Shown here: positions 1-7,918 of the stretch, in pieces
Layout: each line of letters begins with the position of its first letter
Position numbering within the stretch: the stretch's first letter is position 1
Origin: CAZTTH01 sp964615975
GTDB lineage: Bacteria > Verrucomicrobiota > Lentisphaeria > JABSQK01 > JAJFLO01
Direction: 5' to 3'
Length of the DNA stretch: 20,536 bases
Assembly (NCBI GenBank): GCA_964615975.1
Contig: CAZTTH010000057.1
Coordinates: 1-20,536, forward strand
Notes under the pieces: model-generated
What the model saw: only the letters and a program-made list of their open reading frames with translations
Told to the model about the DNA's origin: nothing
The model's database searches: none
Translations under genes and position numbers: made by a program

Positions 1-5
1 AAATA

Positions 6-80
<75 letters not shown>

Positions 81-136
81 ATCAGTAATGAAGAAGGATG
101 AATGAGGAAAGTTAAGTAATATGTGAGAGTTTCGGG

Positions 137-159
137 AAAATGCCATGTCTTAAATGGGC
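137..159 (-). terminator. Possible intrinsic terminator of the aminotransferase gene
   Basis: On the minus strand just after the aminotransferase stop, GCCCAT and ATGGC flank a 7-base loop and pair with one bulged C. ATTTT follows. The stem is short and the T run is only four bases, so this is a weak call. Its position between the gene end and tRNA-Cys fits a terminator. Confidence 0.35.
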
Positions 160-177
160 TTTTATTTCGCTTCCGGG

Positions 178-1359
178 TCATAAAGAACGTTTCAGGCAGG
201 TGATACCCTGCTGGAAATAGCGCATGGGAGTAATCAGAGAGCATACCAAATGGGATTCTTCCTGGAAATCGTAAAAAAAACCGGGATGGAAGAGGGTATT
301 GTATCGTTCAAGCAGATGAATAACCCATTCTTCGTCAGTGCGATCAACAGGCATGCGGATAATCGCGTTCCATCCCCCTTCGACATCCAGGACGTGCGCG
401 GGCGTTCCGGCGAGGAACTGGTTGAGAAATCCAAGATTATCTTTGATCCTGGCGATCAGCGGGCTTTGAATTGCCTGACGTTGGGCAAGGAAGTGAGGAC
501 AGGCGACTTGCACTGGAAGTGACACGGATAAAAACATGTCATTGAGCAACTCGAGCTTGTCCATGGCTTCCTGGCGAAGTGATTGCGGGCCATTGACCAC
601 AATCCAGCCGATCTTCATTTGCGGCAGGCAGCATATTTTTGACAACCCGCTCAGAACAAAGATCAGAATTTCCGCATCCCCGGAAACCGAAGTCAAAGCT
701 GAGGATTCGGATCGCAAGAGGTAGTAATCAAGAAATACCTCGTCGATGATCACGGGCAATTGTTTTTCACTGCAGAGCTTCTTGATGAGTTCCCATTCGT
801 CTTGTTTCAGATAGGAACCGGTGGGATTATTGGGATTGACGATGATGAGGGCGCGGGTTTGGGGGGTAATGGCATTTGCCAAGGAATCGATGTCGATATG
901 CCAGCCTTGGTGATAACTCCAGGAATAAGGCCTAACCTGCACCGATTCGAGTGCTGCCAAAAAATCAAAAAGCGGATAACATGGATGCGGGATCAAAACA
1001 TGGTCGCCCGGATTCGCCAATAAACGGAATAAATGCGCGTAGGCTTCACTGGTGCTGGCGGTCAGAAGTATTTGCTCACAAGTTATCCGGGCGCCGCGTT
1101 CCCGATAATAATCAGCGATCGCCTGACGCGCCTCACCCAATCCTTGGGGATTGGGATTATAATCCATGACGGCAACGGAAGAGAGGTGATACAAGATCTC
1201 TCTCAGGGGATAATTGAGATCGATTTTCAGGGGATTGGATTGGGTTAAATCAATGATTTCATGGCCCAGATTTTTTTTCTTTTCCAATAATGTGGAGATC
1301 TGATTTTGTTCACTCTGCCAGGGTAGTCTCTGGGAGAAAATGCGTGTTGATTCATTCAT
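178..1359 (-). CDS. Class I/II PLP-dependent aminotransferase
   Basis: A 393-residue fold-type I aminotransferase, expected to be cytoplasmic and to transfer an amino group from an amino acid to a 2-oxo acid via PLP. Visible landmarks are the N-terminal SNPL segment (about 41-44), the YNPNPQGLGEAR substrate-side loop (67-78) and NPNNPTG with the PLP-contacting Asn (175-181). IIDEVF carries the Asp that binds the pyridine nitrogen (204-209), and SGLSK holds the Schiff-base Lys at about 241. RMPVD near the C terminus is in the region of the usual carboxylate-binding Arg. Length is normal for the family. The ATG at 1359 is the first sensible start, although no clear Shine-Dalgarno sequence precedes it. 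A TATAAT hexamer lies on the minus strand at 1389-1384, with no good -35. The amino-acid substrate cannot be told from sequence. The nearest same-strand gene is tRNA-Cys; no biosynthetic operon is visible. Confidence 0.93.
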   Translation of the reverse strand: MNESTRIFSQRLPWQSEQNQISTLLEKKKNLGHEIIDLTQSNPLKIDLNYPLREILYHLSSVAVMDYNPNPQGLGEARQAIADYYRERGARITCEQILLTASTSEAYAHLFRLLANPGDHVLIPHPCYPLFDFLAALESVQVRPYSWSYHQGWHIDIDSLANAITPQTRALIIVNPNNPTGSYLKQDEWELIKKLCSEKQLPVIIDEVFLDYYLLRSESSALTSVSGDAEILIFVLSGLSKICCLPQMKIGWIVVNGPQSLRQEAMDKLELLNDMFLSVSLPVQVACPHFLAQRQAIQSPLIARIKDNLGFLNQFLAGTPAHVLDVEGGWNAIIRMPVDRTDEEWVIHLLERYNTLFHPGFFYDFQEESHLVCSLITPMRYFQQGITCLKRSL

Positions 1360-1458
1360 CAGGAGCGATTCTTGTATGGGGTTATTATATTGTTGAATTA
1401 TGCGCCAGCACGAATACTAAAATCATACTTCACGCAGTCATAAACTTCACATTTTGAT

Positions 1459-1515
1459 GGGATGACATCATCCCGATACGATTATTGAATTTTCAGTTCA
1501 TCCCAAATGGGATGA
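1459..1515. repeat. Twin palindromes built from GGGATGA
   Basis: Two near-adjacent perfect palindromes share the half-site GGGATGA: one at 1459-1474 with arms of 7 and spacer CA, and one at 1498-1515 with arms of 8 and spacer AA. Their centres are 40 bases apart, about four helical turns. That spacing is compatible with two dimers of a regulator binding the same DNA face between the aminotransferase and hrpB. The operator role is inference. Confidence 0.6.
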
Positions 1516-1537
1516 TAGACATTAGCCCGCCAGCAGA

Positions 1538-1640
1538 ATTCGCCTCGGCGAATGAGACGAGCTATCCCGAAAGGATAGCAGCGCAGCGTCCCATTGATTG
1601 GCTGGTCCGAGATGCAGGAATCCATAAGTCCCATTGGGAC
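1538..1640. other. Candidate structured RNA / hairpin cluster
   Basis: Three hairpin-forming repeats lie within about 100 bases: ATTCGCC/GGCGAAT at 1538-1553, GCTATCC/GGATAGC closed by CGAAA at 1561-1579, and GTCCCA/TGGGAC at 1628-1640. CGTCCCATT at 1588-1596 can also compete for the arm at 1635-1640. The arrangement upstream of hrpB could be a leader RNA. Strand and transcription are unknown. Confidence 0.3.
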
Positions 1641-1718
1641 GACTGAAAAGTGCAGTTTATAACCGTGAAAAATATAACATTAGCATGTAGATGAGCAGAG
1701 TTGCTCATGCCACGATAT

Positions 1719-4280
1719 ATGTCGCCATTACCAATTCTAAAAGTTAAAAATGAATTTATTCACGCGGTTGAAAATTACCATCGCATCGTGATCTCGGCGC
1801 CGACCGGCACCGGAAAATCGACACAAATTCCACAAATGTTGTTGGATTCCTGTTCTCTTTCCGGAAACATACTGGTGTTGCAACCCCGCCGCCTGGCCGC
1901 ACGTATGCTGGCATCACGGGTGGCGATGGAACGTCAATGCCCATTGGGAAGTGAAGTCGGTTATATGACCCGGTTCGACGCGCGCCACACCAATAACACC
2001 AGACTCTTTTTTATCACGGAAGGAATATTGCCGCGACTGATAATGAAAAACCCGGCGTTGACTGATTTTTCCGCTATTGTATTTGATGAGTTCCACGAAC
2101 GTTCAATCCATTCGGACATGGGCATTGGAATGATACGAAATTTGCAGGATCAGTTGCGGCCAGATTTGATTGTAACGATCATGTCCGCGACGATAGACCG
2201 CAATGAGTTGGGGGCTTATTTGGGGGCGCATCATCTGGTGGAATGCCCGCAGCGCCAGTATCCAGTGACGATACGTTATGAGGCAAGCAGAACATCCACC
2301 CCGGTATGGGATGCGGCCGCGAATGGATTAACACAATTATTGAGCGGCAATCATGAAGGAGATGTTCTCATCTTTATGCCGGGAGTTTATGAAATTCGCA
2401 AGACAATTGAGCGCTGCAAGGCAGTAAAAACCGGTGAAAAAATTAGTTTTTTTCCACTCTATGGTGAGCTTTCCGCTGACCAACAGGATGAAGTCATGGC
2501 GCCGTGCCAGAATCGTAAAGTGATTGTTGCCACCAATATCGCTGAAACCTCCCTGACCATTCCCGGGGTGCGGCATGTGATCGATTCCGGCCTGGCGCGC
2601 GTCAATCGCTATGAACCTGGAAGAGGACTGAATGCCTTGCTGATCGAACCGATCAGCAAGGATTCGACACAACAACGAAGTGGCCGTGCGGGACGGATTG
2701 ACGCAGGCATTTGTATTCGTCTGTGGACCGAAAAAGAGCAGGCGCGCCGTCCGGATTTCCATGATCCGGAAATTAAACGGATTGATTTGGCGGAACCGCT
2801 GTTGACTCTTCTGTATTTGGGGTTTAAGCAGCCGGAGCGCTCTTTTCCCTGGTTGACACCGCCATCTGCCATCACGGTGAATAAGGCTTGGGAGCTCCTT
2901 CACCAACTGGGCGCGATCCGACAAGATGATTCCGGATTGACTCCACTGGGAAAAGCGATGGCGGAATTGCCTGCTCATCCGCGCCTATCCCGGCTGTTGC
3001 TTGAAGCTCAGTCACGGCAATGTGTGATTCCGGCCGCGATGATTGCGGGCATAATTTCAGAACGTACAATCTTACTATCGGAGCCGGCTGCTCAAGACCG
3101 CTTTTTCACCCGCTTCGAGGATCGCGGCATTGGCAAACGAACCACTGCCAATGGCGATTATCCACGATCGGATTTGTTTGCCATCTTGAAGGCGTTGGAT
3201 TATGCGCGCCAAATCGATTTTGATTATGCCCAGTGCAACTTGGTCGGGATGCATGCCGCGGGCGCGCGTCAAGTGTGGCGGACCGCTGATTATTATCGGA
3301 AAATGATGAACGGAGTTTCCCTTGACACGAATGAAATTTCTGCAACTGATGCGACCGACCTATTGCAATCATTGCTGGTCGGATTTCCTGATCATTTGAT
3401 CAGACGACGGGATTTTAGTAGTCGAATATGTTTCCTCCGCGATGGCAAGCGTGGAGAGTTAACCCGAACCTGTGAAGATATAAAAACCAATCTTCTGCTC
3501 GCGCTCGAAATTCGCGAAATCGGGAATCATCAGGGCGCCGCAAAAATTAAATTTTCCCTGATCAGCGAAATGCAAGAAGAATGGCTGATCGATCTCTATC
3601 CGGATGCCTGGGAGTTTGAACATGTGATTACCTGGAATGATGTCAAAAAAGGATTGGAAAAACGATCGCTCGATCGTTGTCTGGGATTGATCATTAATGA
3701 AAAAATCACAGAAGATATTGACCCCGAAGTTGCCGGGCGTTTGCTTTCTCAAACGATTCGCGAAAAGAATATTGCTTTAACAGGATGGAATAAGGAAGTG
3801 AATCAATACATTACCCGGGTTCATTGGGTGGCGGAGCAGTTCCCGGAACGACATTTATTGTGCTATGACGAAGCGGTCATGAGCGCCCTGATGGAAGAAT
3901 TATGTTATGGGGAGACACGACTGGCGGCCGTGCAACAGAAATCATGTCTGCACTTGGTGCAAAACCGTTTGTCATACGACGTTCAGCAATTTATCGCCGC
4001 CATGGCGCCTGAATTTATCAAGTTGCCGAGTGGGCGTTCACTGAAACTGAAATATCAAGAGGGGCAACTCCCTAAGGGTAATGCGAAAATTCAGGATTTA
4101 TATGGGCTGGCAACAACCCCAACTGTCGCTGGAGGCCGGCAGAAAGTACTGCTCGAAATTCTCGGTCCAAATTTTCGCCCGGTTCAGATTACCGATGACC
4201 TGGCCGGCTTCTGGCAGATTCTTTATCCCCAAATTAAGAAAGACCTGATGCGACGTTATCCAAAGCATGAATGGCGGTGA
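1719..4280 (+). CDS. hrpB: ATP-dependent helicase HrpB (DEAH-box)
   Basis: A superfamily 2 DEAH/RHA helicase of about 853 residues, predicted cytoplasmic and nucleotide-dependent. HrpB's cellular job is not well defined even in model bacteria. In order it shows Walker A APTGTGKST (about 27-35), the Walker B variant DEFH (123-126), SAT motif III (156-158), NIAETSLTI (273-281) and QRSGRAGR motif VI (319-326). An HA2-like region follows, then the HrpB-specific C-terminal domain ending FWQILYP...RRYPKHEW. Length is slightly above the usual 800-830. I chose the ATG at 1719 because MSPLPI matches the usual HrpB N terminus. ATG 1707 and TTG 1701 are in frame upstream, and none has a good Shine-Dalgarno. 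A perfect hairpin (1691-1708) covers the upstream ATG. The gene stands alone on its strand. Confidence 0.93.
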   Translation: MSPLPILKVKNEFIHAVENYHRIVISAPTGTGKSTQIPQMLLDSCSLSGNILVLQPRRLAARMLASRVAMERQCPLGSEVGYMTRFDARHTNNTRLFFITEGILPRLIMKNPALTDFSAIVFDEFHERSIHSDMGIGMIRNLQDQLRPDLIVTIMSATIDRNELGAYLGAHHLVECPQRQYPVTIRYEASRTSTPVWDAAANGLTQLLSGNHEGDVLIFMPGVYEIRKTIERCKAVKTGEKISFFPLYGELSADQQDEVMAPCQNRKVIVATNIAETSLTIPGVRHVIDSGLARVNRYEPGRGLNALLIEPISKDSTQQRSGRAGRIDAGICIRLWTEKEQARRPDFHDPEIKRIDLAEPLLTLLYLGFKQPERSFPWLTPPSAITVNKAWELLHQLGAIRQDDSGLTPLGKAMAELPAHPRLSRLLLEAQSRQCVIPAAMIAGIISERTILLSEPAAQDRFFTRFEDRGIGKRTTANGDYPRSDLFAILKALDYARQIDFDYAQCNLVGMHAAGARQVWRTADYYRKMMNGVSLDTNEISATDATDLLQSLLVGFPDHLIRRRDFSSRICFLRDGKRGELTRTCEDIKTNLLLALEIREIGNHQGAAKIKFSLISEMQEEWLIDLYPDAWEFEHVITWNDVKKGLEKRSLDRCLGLIINEKITEDIDPEVAGRLLSQTIREKNIALTGWNKEVNQYITRVHWVAEQFPERHLLCYDEAVMSALMEELCYGETRLAAVQQKSCLHLVQNRLSYDVQQFIAAMAPEFIKLPSGRSLKLKYQEGQLPKGNAKIQDLYGLATTPTVAGGRQKVLLEILGPNFRPVQITDDLAGFWQILYPQIKKDLMRRYPKHEWR

Positions 4281-4542
4281 ATGAGACCTATTCTTGAAAG
4301 CAGTGATATCAGTGTGGTCGGTGTCACAGGTCATCTCGTGTCCTGTTATTTTATTTCAGCAGGACAAACATGCTATTCTCGGAAAGCGATCATCCTTCAT
4401 TCTCTCCGGTCAGTATTGAATATCTGAAAAATACCCGTGATGACGATTAGCAAAGCTTAAGCGCAGTCAATCTCGGTTTGCTTCAATAGGGATACTTGCT
4501 CGCAACCAACCAACCCGAAGTTTTATAACAATTCAGCTAAGA
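4281..4542. other. Gap between hrpB and the insertion sequence
   Basis: About 260 bases without a credible gene. The only structure seen is the hairpin at 4339-4366, after which the sequence is featureless up to the left end of the insertion sequence. Confidence 0.6.
4339..4366 (+). terminator. Hairpin downstream of hrpB
   Basis: TGTCCTG (4339-4345) and CAGGACA (4360-4366) form a perfect 7-base stem with a 14-base loop, 58 bases after the hrpB stop. No T tract follows, so this may be an RNA-stabilising 3' hairpin rather than a true intrinsic terminator. Confidence 0.35.
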
Positions 4543-4562
4543 ACTGCGTATATTTTTTTCTC
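4543..4562 (+). repeat. Left terminal inverted repeat of the insertion sequence
   Basis: Begins ACTGCGTATATT and matches the inverted right end at 15 of 20 positions. The seven terminal bases are identical. Confidence 0.65.
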
Positions 4563-4643
4563 AATTATGTACCCATGTATAATTTTTATTAAAATTTTAT
4601 TTCAAGCATTGATAACTCACTATTGCGATTAAATGATGTGTTC

Positions 4644-6374
4644 ATGTATATTGAATATGTAAAAAATCGCAACTCTCCAGGATGCCTTCTCCTTCGAGAG
4701 TCTTATCGGGCTCAGGGTAAAACCCATAAGCGAACTCTCGCCAATCTCACTCATTGGCCCGCAGCTATCGTTGACGGCCTCAAAGCTCTCCTCAATGGCG
4801 GCAAAGTCATTGCTCCCAATCAGGAAGGATTTACCATCATCCGCACTCTGCCTCATGGTCATGTCGCCGCGGTCATGCATTGCCTCAAAAAACTCGGACT
4901 GCCCGCCTTGATTTCCCCCACGCCAAACCGAGAACGGGCAATTGTTATGGCAATGATTGTGGCGCGGATTCTCGATCCGGCTTCAAAACTGGCGACGGCA
5001 CGCGGATGGGCCGATGAGACCGCTTGGAGCTCCCTGGCTGAGCAATTGGACTTGGGCACCGTCACTGTCGAAGAGTTATATACCGCCATGGATTGGCTGG
5101 AAAAACAGCAACAACGTATCGAAACCAAATTGGCACAACGACATTTGGGGGGAGGCCGCCTGGCTCTTTACGACTTGACCAGCACTTGGTATGAGGGACA
5201 CTCTTGTCCATTGGCAGTCAATGGTCACAACCGGGATGGAAAATCCGATACGCTCCAGATCAATTTCGGATTGATTTGCGATGGCGAGGGGCGCCCGATC
5301 GCCGTCGAGGTGTTTCCCGGAAATACCAGCGATCCCAGCACGGTTGCAACGCAAATCGAGAAATTCAAACAGCGTTTTGCCATCGACCGCGTCATTCTTG
5401 CCGGGTATCGCGGGATGCTGACAGCGGCCAGGATCGAAGAGGAACTTGCCCCCGAACGTGCCTGGCTGTGCTGGATCACAGCGCTCAAAGCACCGACGAT
5501 CAAGAAGCTGGCGGAGCAGAAATACATTCAGACCACCTTCTTCGATCATACTGACCTGGCGGAAATCACTTCTCCCGATTTTCCGGGAGAACGCCTCATT
5601 GTCTGCCGCAATCCCCTGCTCGCCGAAGAATGGCGGCGAAAACGCGAAGAGTTACTCCAGGCTACCGAGCGTGAACTCCAGAAAATCGTCGTCGCCACCC
5701 AAAGTAAACGAAGCCGGTTGCAAGGAAAGGATCAGATTGGAATGCGGGTGGGTAAGCACATCGATCATTATCATATGGGAAAACATTTCGAGTGTGAAAT
5801 CACCGACACCACCTTTACCTATCATCGCCGCTCTCTTCAGATCCAGGAAGAAGCCGCCCTTGACGGCATCTATGTGATTCGTACCAACGTGCCCGCCGAT
5901 GAGTTGAGCCCCGAAAAAACCGTCGGCGCTTATAAAAGCTTATCGCGTGCCGAACGCGCCTTCCGTTCCATGAAAACCGTCGACTTGCATGTCGGCCCGA
6001 TTCCTCATCACTTGGAAAAACGGGTACGCGCTCACGTTTTCATTTGTATGATCGCCTATTATGTCGAATGGCACATGCGCCAAGAACTTGTCCCCCTCCT
6101 CTTAGACGACGATGACAAAGCAACTGCCGATGCAGCTCGGACTTCGATTGTGGCACCTGCCCAACGATCCGAAAAGGCGCTGGATAAAGCCGCCAGCCAA
6201 CACCCCGATGACGGTTATGTCGTCCACAGTTTTCAGACCATGCTTAAGGACTTGGCCACCATCTGTCTCAATGTCATTCAACCTCAAATTCAAGGAGCTC
6301 CATCATTTACTAAAATAACTCAGCCCACCTCCCAACAACAACGCGCCCTGGATCTGCTGGGCGTAAAACTATGA
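4644..6374 (+). CDS. IS1634-family DDE transposase with a lost catalytic Asp
   Basis: A 576-residue RNase H-fold transposase that would cut and join the ends of its own element. ATG 4644 gives MYIEYVKNR, a normal IS1634 start; an in-frame TTG at 4623 would add seven residues. Visible features are an N-terminal domain (about 1-165), the first Asp in LYDLTSTWYEG (about residue 177), and the third acid in the YKSLSRAERAFRSMK signature (Y430, E437, K444; usual pattern Y-x2-R-x3-E-x6-K with Leu at the Arg position). The second acid, normally in a GDRGM motif, is replaced: the sequence reads AGYRGML with Tyr at about residue 255 (TAT at 5406-5408). This is one G-to-T change from GAT. The frame is otherwise intact, suggesting recent inactivation or an error to be checked. 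Confidence 0.92.
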   Translation: MYIEYVKNRNSPGCLLLRESYRAQGKTHKRTLANLTHWPAAIVDGLKALLNGGKVIAPNQEGFTIIRTLPHGHVAAVMHCLKKLGLPALISPTPNRERAIVMAMIVARILDPASKLATARGWADETAWSSLAEQLDLGTVTVEELYTAMDWLEKQQQRIETKLAQRHLGGGRLALYDLTSTWYEGHSCPLAVNGHNRDGKSDTLQINFGLICDGEGRPIAVEVFPGNTSDPSTVATQIEKFKQRFAIDRVILAGYRGMLTAARIEEELAPERAWLCWITALKAPTIKKLAEQKYIQTTFFDHTDLAEITSPDFPGERLIVCRNPLLAEEWRRKREELLQATERELQKIVVATQSKRSRLQGKDQIGMRVGKHIDHYHMGKHFECEITDTTFTYHRRSLQIQEEAALDGIYVIRTNVPADELSPEKTVGAYKSLSRAERAFRSMKTVDLHVGPIPHHLEKRVRAHVFICMIAYYVEWHMRQELVPLLLDDDDKATADAARTSIVAPAQRSEKALDKAASQHPDDGYVVHSFQTMLKDLATICLNVIQPQIQGAPSFTKITQPTSQQQRALDLLGVKL

Positions 6375-6463
6375 AACCCATGGCAATGTAACCAGTAAGC
6401 GAATATTAATATTTTATAAATGCTTGTAATTTAAGTTGATATATATTTTTTATAAAAAAACTA

Positions 6464-6483
6464 CAGATTAGAATACACGCAGT
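6464..6483 (-). repeat. Right terminal inverted repeat of the insertion sequence
   Basis: Read inward on the minus strand it begins ACTGCGTGTATT, matching the left end. It lies 90-109 bases past the transposase stop. Confidence 0.65.
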
Positions 6484-6642
6484 CGAACTTTTGAAAGCTG
6501 CCGTTTCGATCAGGCTGATAATCGTACACAAATAATCAAATTTATCTGCTCATCAATTGGTTGTCATTCAAGCGGGAGTAATCACGAAGCAAATAGTAAT
6601 TAATTATCATGAAAATTTATCTTTATTGAGAGTCGCTATTTG

Positions 6643-7869
6643 ATGGAAAAAAATGATATCATCATCATTGGGGGCGGGGCAGCAGGATTGATGGCCGGGA
6701 TATGGGCTGGACGCAAACAAATGAACCGGAAAATCGTTATCCTTGACAGCGCCGCGAAGCTGGGGGCTAAAATCCTGGTGGCTGGCGGCGGACGGTGCAA
6801 TGTCACGCACTCCCATGTGGATGCAACTGCCTTTGCGGGATCGACCCGACCGGCGATCGCCAAGGTACTGAATCGCTTCGCGGTAGAGCAAACCATCGCC
6901 TTCTTTCATGATCTGGGTGTGGCATTGAAAGAAGAGGATACCGGAAAGTTGTTTCCGGTATCCAATAAAGCTCACACGGTTCTTGATGCGTTAGTAAATG
7001 CCGCAGAGAAGGAAAAAGTTGAGATCAAACGAAAACATCGGGTTGAATGGGTGAAAAAAGAGGGGGAGTTATTTATTGTCGGTGGCCCCTGGGGAGAGAT
7101 GACCGCCGCCAAGATTGTCCTGGCAACCGGCGGGAAAAGTCTGCCCAAAACCGGTTCTGATGGAAGGGGCTATGAATTCGCAATGGGGCTGGGACATACG
7201 CTCACCCCAACGATCTTTCCGTCATTGGTTCCATTGACATTGCCGCCGGGACATCCATTGACCTTATTAAGCGGTATTAGTGTTCCCGCGACATTGGAAA
7301 TTCGTGCTGGAATTGGCAATAAAGAGGTGGTTCGTTTTACCAATTCAACCTTATGCACTCACTTTGGACTATCCGGCCCCAGTATTTTGGACATCAGCCG
7401 TTATTATCTTGATGAACATCATCGTGATGCCAATGTCCAGCTTGTCTGCAATTGGTTAACAGAAGAATTCGCCGAGAGTTTTGCCATATCACTGCAACAG
7501 TTACAACGAAAAACAATTGGCCGGTATTTGAGCTCTTTGATTCCTGATCGACTGGCACAAAGCTTATGCGCAATGGCCGGCGCCGCTCCCACCATCACCG
7601 GAGATCAATTATCACGTTCTCAGCGTTTGCTGCTGGTCGCAACGGTCACCCGACAGGTTCTTCCAATAACCGGTAATCGTGGATATAACTTTGCTGAAGT
7701 GACAGCCGGCGGGGTTCCATTGAATCAATTGTATCTTGATCGAATGGAATCGCGGCTATGTCCGGGTTTATATCTTTGTGGCGAGATCTGTGATGTCGAT
7801 GGCCGGATCGGCGGATTCAATTTCCAATGGGCTTGGGCTAGTGGATTTGTTGTCGGCGTCGCGCTTTGA
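6643..7869 (+). CDS. FAD-binding flavoprotein of the HI0933/BaiN (YhiN) family
   Basis: A 408-residue cytoplasmic flavoprotein. The N terminus has the dinucleotide-binding IIGGGAAGLMAG (about residues 7-18) followed by VILD ending the next strand. GAKILVAGGGRCNVTHS (about 46-62) is the family signature for FAD binding. ATGGKSLPKTGSDGRGYEFA is the mid-protein conserved block. The C terminus carries CGEICDVDGRIGGFNFQWAWASG, the second FAD contact. Known members include a bile-acid 3-dehydro-delta-reductase (BaiN) and proteins annotated as aminoacetone oxidase, but most have no assigned substrate, so none is claimed. I chose ATG 6643 over the adjacent TTG 6640. The Shine-Dalgarno is poor (GAGAG near 6628). 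It is convergent with the next gene, with a hairpin in the 49-base gap. Confidence 0.9.
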   Translation: MEKNDIIIIGGGAAGLMAGIWAGRKQMNRKIVILDSAAKLGAKILVAGGGRCNVTHSHVDATAFAGSTRPAIAKVLNRFAVEQTIAFFHDLGVALKEEDTGKLFPVSNKAHTVLDALVNAAEKEKVEIKRKHRVEWVKKEGELFIVGGPWGEMTAAKIVLATGGKSLPKTGSDGRGYEFAMGLGHTLTPTIFPSLVPLTLPPGHPLTLLSGISVPATLEIRAGIGNKEVVRFTNSTLCTHFGLSGPSILDISRYYLDEHHRDANVQLVCNWLTEEFAESFAISLQQLQRKTIGRYLSSLIPDRLAQSLCAMAGAAPTITGDQLSRSQRLLLVATVTRQVLPITGNRGYNFAEVTAGGVPLNQLYLDRMESRLCPGLYLCGEICDVDGRIGGFNFQWAWASGFVVGVAL

Positions 7870-7887
7870 TTTTACGTCGAGAAATGC

Positions 7888-7913
7888 TGGCGGATTTAAA
7901 CGTCCGTTCGCCA
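7888..7913. terminator. Possible bidirectional terminator hairpin
   Basis: TGGCG (7888-7892) pairs with CGCCA (7909-7913), and an inner GGA/TCC can extend the stem with a two-base bulge. It fills the short gap between two convergent genes. No strong T tract is present on either side, so the call is tentative. Confidence 0.3.
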
Positions 7914-7918
7914 CCAGG

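Larger units (their letters stand above)
1360..1718. other. Gene-free stretch rich in perfect inverted repeats
   Basis: This gap of about 360 bases between divergent genes has no credible ORF but contains several inverted repeats. They are GGGATGA-CA-TCATCCC at 1459-1474, TCATCCCA-AA-TGGGATGA at 1498-1515 and ATTCGCC-TC-GGCGAAT at 1538-1553. Further ones are GCTATCC-CGAAA-GGATAGC at 1561-1579, GTCCCA-T-TGGGAC at 1628-1640 and ATGAGCA-GAGT-TGCTCAT at 1691-1708. The first two share the heptamer GGGATGA, giving four copies in 57 bases. Either operators for the flanking genes or a structured RNA would explain this. I recognise no known riboswitch consensus. Confidence 0.75.
4543..6483 (+). mobile_element. 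IS1634-type insertion sequence, probably inactive
   Basis: An element of about 1.94 kb with one long transposase gene. The left end reads ACTGCGTATATT from 4543. The right end, read on the minus strand from 6483, is ACTGCGTGTATT. The ends match at 15 of the first 20 positions, starting with a perfect ACTGCGT. I see no convincing target-site duplication: the flanks are CTAAGA on the left and CGAACT on the right. Length, single ORF and transposase type fit IS1634. The transposase has a substitution at a catalytic Asp (see that entry), so the copy is probably dead. It sits in the hrpB-flavoprotein gap and interrupts no visible gene. Confidence 0.8.

Noticed and set aside
1431..1439. CACGCAGTC identical to the right end of the insertion sequence, as a possible solo end.
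   Set aside because: Only nine bases match and the similarity stops there. A chance match in 20 kb is quite likely.
1538..1600. Resemblance to a cyclic-di-GMP-I riboswitch or the SRP RNA apical loop (CCCGAAAGG followed by GCAGCGCAG).
   Set aside because: The conserved GGGCAAA and GCAAAGC cores of the riboswitch are absent, and the SRP asymmetric loop and GGAA tetraloop are absent. The stem is simply a perfect 7-base hairpin.
1440..1720. CRISPR array suggested by repeated GGGATGA and TCCCATT.
   Set aside because: There are no regularly spaced direct repeats of 20 bases or more. The copies are short and arranged as palindromes.
2337..2978. A 213-codon open frame on the minus strand inside hrpB.
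   Set aside because: It is antisense to conserved helicase motifs, has no recognisable domain and no ribosome site.
4578..4583. TATAAT inside the left end of the insertion sequence as the transposase promoter.
   Set aside because: The sequence 17 bases upstream is a T run with no -35 similarity. It may work, but I cannot support it.
5076..5549. A 157-codon open frame antisense to the transposase.
   Set aside because: It is a by-product of codon use in the transposase, with no recognisable motif.
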